Below are positions 59,337 to 64,000 of a stretch of 64,000 nucleotides of DNA, piece by piece. The position numbers and the translations under genes were made by a program. A model generated the notes under the pieces. The model was given only the letters and a program-made list of their open reading frames with translations. It ran no database searches and was not told the DNA's origin. Position 1 is the stretch's first letter. Every line of letters begins with the position of its first letter. Origin of the DNA: Rhodosporidiobolus odoratus (Eukaryota > Basidiomycota > Microbotryomycetes > Sporidiobolales > Sporidiobolaceae); assembly GCA_034387635.1 (NCBI GenBank), contig JAOANU010000002.1, positions 1,240,001-1,304,000 of the forward strand, read 5' to 3'.

Positions 59337-60525
59337 ATGAAGTCCAACCTTTTCTCCCTTTTCGCTGTTCTCGCCCTCTTCGCAGCGGCCGTATCAGGCG
59401 GTCCCCTCCCTCAGAGCGACCCCGACTTCAACGGCTTGACCGCCGGGAATCTCGACGCTCTTCCGGTTAGTAACCGCACTACCAGTCCGAGTCGTCAGCC
59501 GGGTGAGGATGGCGGTAAATTAGTTTCCCCTGCCGAGTCTCGATCAAACGATACATCCGACGCAGCTAAGCGCTGCACGTCTGACCAGCTGACGACGGGG
59601 ACAGCTGCAAAGGAGTGTATGGGCCGGACGGACTCGATGCAGATGGTTATGGGAAGAATGGTTCGGCTCATTTTCGCCTTTTCCTCCTCATCTTTCCCGC
59701 CTTCTCGTTTGACCTCAACCTCTTGCCTCACAGGTATCAACCAGGATGGCAAGGACTCTGAAGGATACAACGTCGATGGCGAGCTTCTCCCATTTTCCTT
59801 TCCACGACGTCCTCTTTCTTTCGATACCTTGTAGGCTGACTTGCTTGTTCTCGATCACGCAGGGTTCAACGACCAAGGTCGCAACCGCGACGGTATGCCT
59901 CATCTCATCTGACGTGCCCCGTTCCTTCTCACCTTTCTACCCTTCTGATCCCGCAAACAGGCTACGACGCCCAAGGCAAAGACGCGTCCGGGACCTACGG
60001 ATTCGACGCCGGCGGGTTGGATTCTCAGGGCTTCGACGTTCACGGCTACGACAAGGACGGTTACAACAAGCTGGGTGCGCTGACTTTTCCTCAGGCTGAT
60101 CCAATACTCATTCTTCGTGTGACGACCCGCACACTCTGTGACCCCGATCCTGCCTTGGCCTTCCTCACTCTTCCTCTTACTTCTCACAGGCTACAATCGC
60201 GACGGGCTGAACAAGGAAGGCCGTGATCGCCACGGTCCGCCTTCCTCTCTCTTTGACCTTCTCAGTCTGCTTTCCTGCTCACCTTGATTCCGTCAAGCAG
60301 GCCTCGACAAGGACAACTACGACTCTTCCGGTGCCTTCTGTTCGCTCACTCCTGCCGAGCTCTTGCTGACAAGTCACTGGCTCAAGTGTAGGTAACAGAT
60401 GCGTCGCCGCTTCCTCCGATTCCTCGACCTCGACTCCAACCGACGGCGATTTGAGCGACCTCGGACTCGGCAGCGGTAGTCTCGCGGGAGGTAAGTTCGG
60501 AGATTTTGGTGGATCTGGAATTTGA
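59337..60525 (+). CDS. secreted pentapeptide-repeat protein with exon-coded repeats, about 203 aa
   Basis: Signal peptide MKSNLFSLFAVLALFAAAVS, then GGPLPQSDPDFNG. Exons: 59337-59502, 59613-59660, 59734-59778, 59863-59892, 59961-60074, 60190-60234, 60301-60330, 60392-60525. All seven introns are phase 1 and split a Gly codon as G|GN. Exons 3, 4, 6 and 7 are exactly 45, 30, 45 and 30 nt. The product is a run of five-residue units ending in Gly: GINQDGKDSEGYNVDG, GFNDQGRNRDG, GYDAQGKDASG, LDSQGFDVHGYDKDGYNKLG, GYNRDGLNKEGRDRHG. A Ser/Thr/Gly-rich tail (SDLGLGSGSLAGGKFGDFGG) closes it at TGA 60523-60525. The third intron has a GC donor (GCGAGC). The function is unknown; Asp/Asn/Gly spacing suggests a calcium-binding or extended wall structure, by inference. 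Confidence 0.65.
59779..59862 (+). other. GC-AG intron in the pentapeptide-repeat gene
   Basis: Exon ...GTC GAT G, intron GCGAGC...GCTGAC...ACGCAG, exon GG TTC AAC. The phase-1 rule of this gene holds only with the GC donor; no GT donor nearby preserves the repeat frame. Confidence 0.62.
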
Positions 60526-62144
60526 GTGGGCTCAGAGGTCATTTAATTTTCCTGTTCTTCCCTAGGACGAGGGCTGACCTTTCTTACACGTACGGGCAGC
60601 GCGAATGTGCTTTGTTGCCTGTCTCCGTTTCTCGTCGTCACCGTGCGAGGAGCGACTCGTCAGAATTACTGTAGTTTCCGTCTGCTTCTTTCGCCGTAAC
60701 GAAGATTTGGATTCACCACCTTGCGGTGGTTTCGAGTGCTAGACACGCTGGCCTCTGCTCGAGGTGGGACAACTGATGCCACTCGCATCTTCACAAGGAA
60801 CCTCGGTCGACAAGACCGTTCTAGACTGCAAGTGAGCGAAGTCGGGACGAGAAGATGTCGGTGTTCACGCCTGCCGCGAGCAAGTAGCAGGTAGGGCCTA
60901 AGGAGGCCTAAGCAGCGACGCCTATATACAGAAGACAGGTGCTACAGACCAGCATCCCTATCTGGCTGTGATGTGCACATCGAGCCCAGTCAGGCAGCTC
61001 GCCTACAACTCGCCGATCCACCCAGCAGCTTGCCCGTAGATCCAAACGAGCCACGTGAGTTGATGTTCGTGGCGCGGAGAGCCATTGTCAGCTGTCGAGT
61101 CACGTCAGCTTTCGAGTCACCCGGGCTTGACAGGTTGGGGCTGGAATGCTGTCGTAGCTGGAAACCAACGAGCAAAACAGGAGAAAAAGCGGTAGATAGT
61201 CGGCCCGTGACCTTGTCGACAGCTGCGCATAGCGGCTTTCGACGCATAAGCGATGACAGGTCTGCTCGAGGCGTGTTGAAGGTGGCAGCTGTACGGGCGC
61301 AAGATTCAGGCGATCGCAGTTGAGGCCGATCGAGCAACGTACCAAAAGTTGGCGACTTTTCGTGTCGTCTTGGGGCGCTGAAAAGCGGAAGGTACCCCTC
61401 GAGCAGTCCCGCATGTAGGGGAAACTGTCACGGCACAAGTGCTCTTGACACGAAGCTTGACCGAGTTGCGTGACCGCGAGCGGGCGTCATTGGGGGACAG
61501 CGCAAGGCGAGCTAGGACGGTGGGAAGCAGCGGCCCTGGTGCAGTGAACTCTGCATGTGACCAGGTAGACTGCTGATAGATGGATGCGGTAATTGGCGAC
61601 AATCGAGGGAAGCAGGAGCGTGTGGGGAAGCGAGGTGAGCTCGAGGAGGACAACCTCGGCAGCACCTCCGCCACTTGCACGCTGTCTGCAAGCTAGAGTA
61701 CAGCCAAATCAGTAGCACAGTCACACGATACACTCGCACCTTGGCGTCGCCCTTTCGCCCTTCGCCGCCCTCCAGGCGAGCTCGTCTCTACTTCCCCTCC
61801 TCAATGAACTGCTTCGGCAACTCGAACAACGTCTCCCGCAAGGAGATCTACCATATACAGTCCCTCTTATCCACCTCCTCTACCGCCGACCGGGCTGGCA
61901 CCGCTCAATAATCCAATCCGACGCACTTTCACCTCGTCTCTTTCCCTCCGCCATCTCGTTCATCCTCAGTCTCCGCATCCCGACCAGCAATCCTCGCCGT
62001 TCAACCAGCATTCAGACCATACTCGCATCAGCTCGATCGCGCTCACATCAGCTCGCACAAGCATCACTGAGCGTCAGGTCAACCCACCTCGCTTTCGACC
62101 GTCTGCCTTTCGTTGAAGCAGCCCCACCTCAAACTTGAACAACC
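60526..62144. other. longest gene-poor gap in the window
   Basis: 1.6 kb without a supported gene. It includes a 36-codon frame at 61804-61911 (MNCFGNSNNVSRKEIYHIQS...), which could be an uORF in the leader of the next gene. Open frames at 60973-61323 and its complement have no support. No repeat or RNA gene recognised. Confidence 0.5.
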
Positions 62145-64000
62145 ATGTCGTCCTCGAGCAGTGCGCCCTTTTCCACTCTTCCGTCTACATCTTCCTAGTC
62201 TACCCTGCCAACTGCACTGCAAACCCCCTACCGCTTTTCCCGCGTCCGCTCGACTTGTCGAAGCTGACAGCTCGTCCCACACAGGTGCAGCCAATCGCCT
62301 CGCAGGCCTCCCTCGCATACAAAAGAAGGCTGCCAAAAAGCCAAAAGGGCGCTCGCCTCCCAAACCTCGCTCCCGCCCTCTTCCTCAGCCGCCACCGCCT
62401 CTGTCCCGGAGCGCTTCTCCAGCAATTCCCACTCCGCCTCTTCCTTTCTCCCTCCCTGCCATACCTACTGGGCCGCGTAGCACGTCGCCGCCAGGCCCCC
62501 GCATACCTACCGGACCTCGTAGCGCCTCGCCAGCGGTACCGCCGCCCGTGTCTGCGCCTACTGCCCCAAAAGCGATGAGGGGACTACCGACAGCACCTAA
62601 AGGCTTGTTGAGCGTTCCGACTGCACCTGCAGCTATGCGAAGAGCGGCAGTCCGTGGAAGTGCAAGCCCGGCTGGTAGCCCTCGCCCTACGCCGCCACCG
62701 CCGCCGCCTCTCGCCGTTGTAGGGTCCGCCACCAAGACAGCTGATACAACTGCCACAGCTGCAGCAGTTGCAGTCAGCAAGCAGGATGAGCTGAAGAAGC
62801 CTTTTCCTATCCAGCTGTCTGACGATGACAGCCTTTCCGAAATCTCCTCCAGCTCTTCTTCCGAATCGTCATCATGCGAGGAAGATTCGAGTGACGAGGA
62901 TGAGGACGAAGGCGGAAAGCCGCCTGCCGTCCCTGCATTCCCATCATTCCCTTTCTCGCTCGCATCTTTGCCGGCTCTCCCGCCTCTGCCCAAACTACTT
63001 CCACTTCCCGTCGCTTCTTCCTCCGCCCCGAAGTCTCTCCCTCCCATGCCTTCTACCTCGAGTTCCACCGCGAAGCCACCGCCCCGCCCTGCCTCTCCCA
63101 AACCTCGCGCGTCCCCCCCTAAGCCCAAGGCCAAACCCATTCTACCTGCCCCGCCCGCTTCTCTCCCCAAGAAAATTCTCCCTTCGCTCGTGTCCGCCTC
63201 CCGCCCGACTCCTCCTCCTCCCAAGCCCGCCTCTACTTCCCGCCCGGCCCCTCCTCCACCCAAGCCCGCCTCTTCCCAGTATGTTCGACCCGTCGCCCCC
63301 ACTCCTTCCACTTCGTCCTCTGCCCCTCCCCGCCCCAAGTCAACTCGGCCCGACTCGATCGAAGCGAAGAATGCGGCACCCTACGCTCCGCATACCGCTC
63401 GCTCCACTTCTGCTTCTGCCGCTCCTCCCGCCTCTAACGGGGTCGCTTCCCCTTCTTCATCCTCCGCTCCGTCGCGCATGTCGCTTCGACAGGTTCTCGC
63501 TCTCTCGCTGCAGGAAGCCGAAGAAGCGGCGTCGAGGGCCCAGAGTCGAGCGACGACGAGGGAGAACTCGCCCGATGCGTTGGCGGTGTCTGCAGCAGCG
63601 AGGGGAAGATTGGGAGGAAAGGGCATGCCACCCGTCACGGCGATGGGGATGGGGATGGGGATGAGTTTGGAGAACGCAACGGGGAAAGGAAAGGGCAAGG
63701 GTAAGGGCAAAGGCAAAGGCAAAGGCAAAGGCAAAGGCAAAGAGGTGTTGAGCGATCTTTCCTCTGCCGAGTCTTCCTCGTCGAGCGATGATGATGGGCC
63801 CGAGGATGGAAGCGACTCTGACGCTGAGGCAAGCGGCGATAGTAGCAGTAGCAGCGAGGATGGTATGGGCGTGCAGAAGCAGGAGGAGCGGTTCTTCCGG
63901 AAGGAAGTTGAGCGAAGAAGGAAGAAGTCGTTCGGCTCTTTCTTCGCTGATGGCGATGAAGCGATGCTATTCGACGGAGCGAATCGGAGCAGCGACGAGG
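62145..64000 (+). CDS. low-complexity acidic/Pro/Ser-rich protein, 5' part (runs off the right edge)
   Basis: Exon 1 (62145-62160) is ATG TCG TCC TCG AGC A; a GTGCGC...CACACAG intron leads to exon 2 at 62285, open in one frame to the window end (over 1.7 kb without a stop). The start is supported by AACCATG and the phase-1 join giving MSSSSSAANRLAGLPRIQKK. Composition by region: basic (KKAAKKPKGRSPPKPRSRPL); repeated IPTGPRS units; polyPro; acidic SSESSSCEEDSSDEDEDEGG near 62860-62920; Pro/Lys/Ala (PKPRASPPKPKAKPILPAP); RMSLRQVLALSLQEAEEAAS near 63480; Gly-Lys repeats; acidic SSDDDGPEDGSDSDAEASGD; then EERFFRKEVERRRKKSFGSF. The last segment may begin a folded domain beyond the edge. It looks nuclear, chromatin or nucleolar in style, by inference only. 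Confidence 0.6.
63681..63738 (+). repeat. Gly-Lys hexamer microsatellite (GGCAAA)n
   Basis: About ten GGN-AAR units, the last six being perfect GGCAAA, encoding alternating Gly-Lys in the low-complexity protein. It is directly preceded by a short GATGGG/ATG-rich run (GMGMGM). Confidence 0.9.

Noticed and set aside
62385..63338. 317-codon Gly/Glu-rich frame on the minus strand
   Set aside because: It is the complement of the Pro/Ser-rich plus-strand exon; composition (GGGGGVGRG) is what antisense of Pro codons gives, with no splice or domain support.

Overview
The window is nuclear DNA of a GC-rich basidiomycete, most likely a red yeast of the Rhodotorula/Sporobolomyces type (Pucciniomycotina). 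The reasons are gene density (about one gene per 2.5 kb on both strands), many 45-130 nt GT-AG introns with CTGAC/CTGAT-like branch sites, strongly C/G-ending codons, and fungal families such as the CPL1/priA-type secreted protein, RIC1, FLO8-like LisH and GIS2. No rRNA, tRNA, transposon, CRISPR array or operon was seen. Exon joins were read by eye from splice signals and reading frame; where a join is a guess the entry says so.

Layout, left to right. 1-5 kb: 5' part of the SLH1/ASCC3 helicase, an unresolved Cys-rich locus and two orphan genes, one with an apparent 1-nt frame break. 5.2-14.9 kb: a His/Asp-rich secreted protein, the PHO85 kinase with a 44-residue polyglutamine tail, a CPL1-like secreted protein, a metacaspase with a prion-like N-terminus, and a Tyr/Gly/Asn-rich secreted protein. 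15-25.4 kb: beta-carbonic anhydrase, succinyl-CoA ligase alpha, a peroxisomal-type adenine nucleotide carrier, U5 snRNP 40K WD protein, a Cys-containing secreted protein and a stomatin-like Band 7 protein. 26-33 kb: a six-knuckle GIS2/CNBP protein, a monocarboxylate-type MFS transporter, and two secreted proteins of 91 and about 247 aa. 33.8-53.3 kb: RIC1, a CENP-L/Fta1-like candidate, a FLO8-like LisH regulator, an NGR1/CSX1-type three-RRM protein and a bestrophin-type channel. 53.5-64 kb: TRAPP subunit BET3, a PTS1-bearing acyl-CoA ligase divergent from a mitochondrial enoyl-CoA hydratase, a pentapeptide-repeat secreted protein, and a low-complexity protein running off the right edge.

Functional links are modest, as expected of a eukaryotic chromosome. 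Acyl-CoA ligase (C-terminal AKL), the ANT1/PMP47-like carrier and enoyl-CoA hydratase fit fatty-acid/acyl-CoA metabolism. BET3 and RIC1 both serve Golgi Rab activation. The most unusual signal is a set of seven signal-peptide genes built from short exons, mostly with phase-1 introns. In the clearest case (59337-60525) exon sizes are mostly multiples of 15 nt, matching a five-residue Gly-ending repeat.
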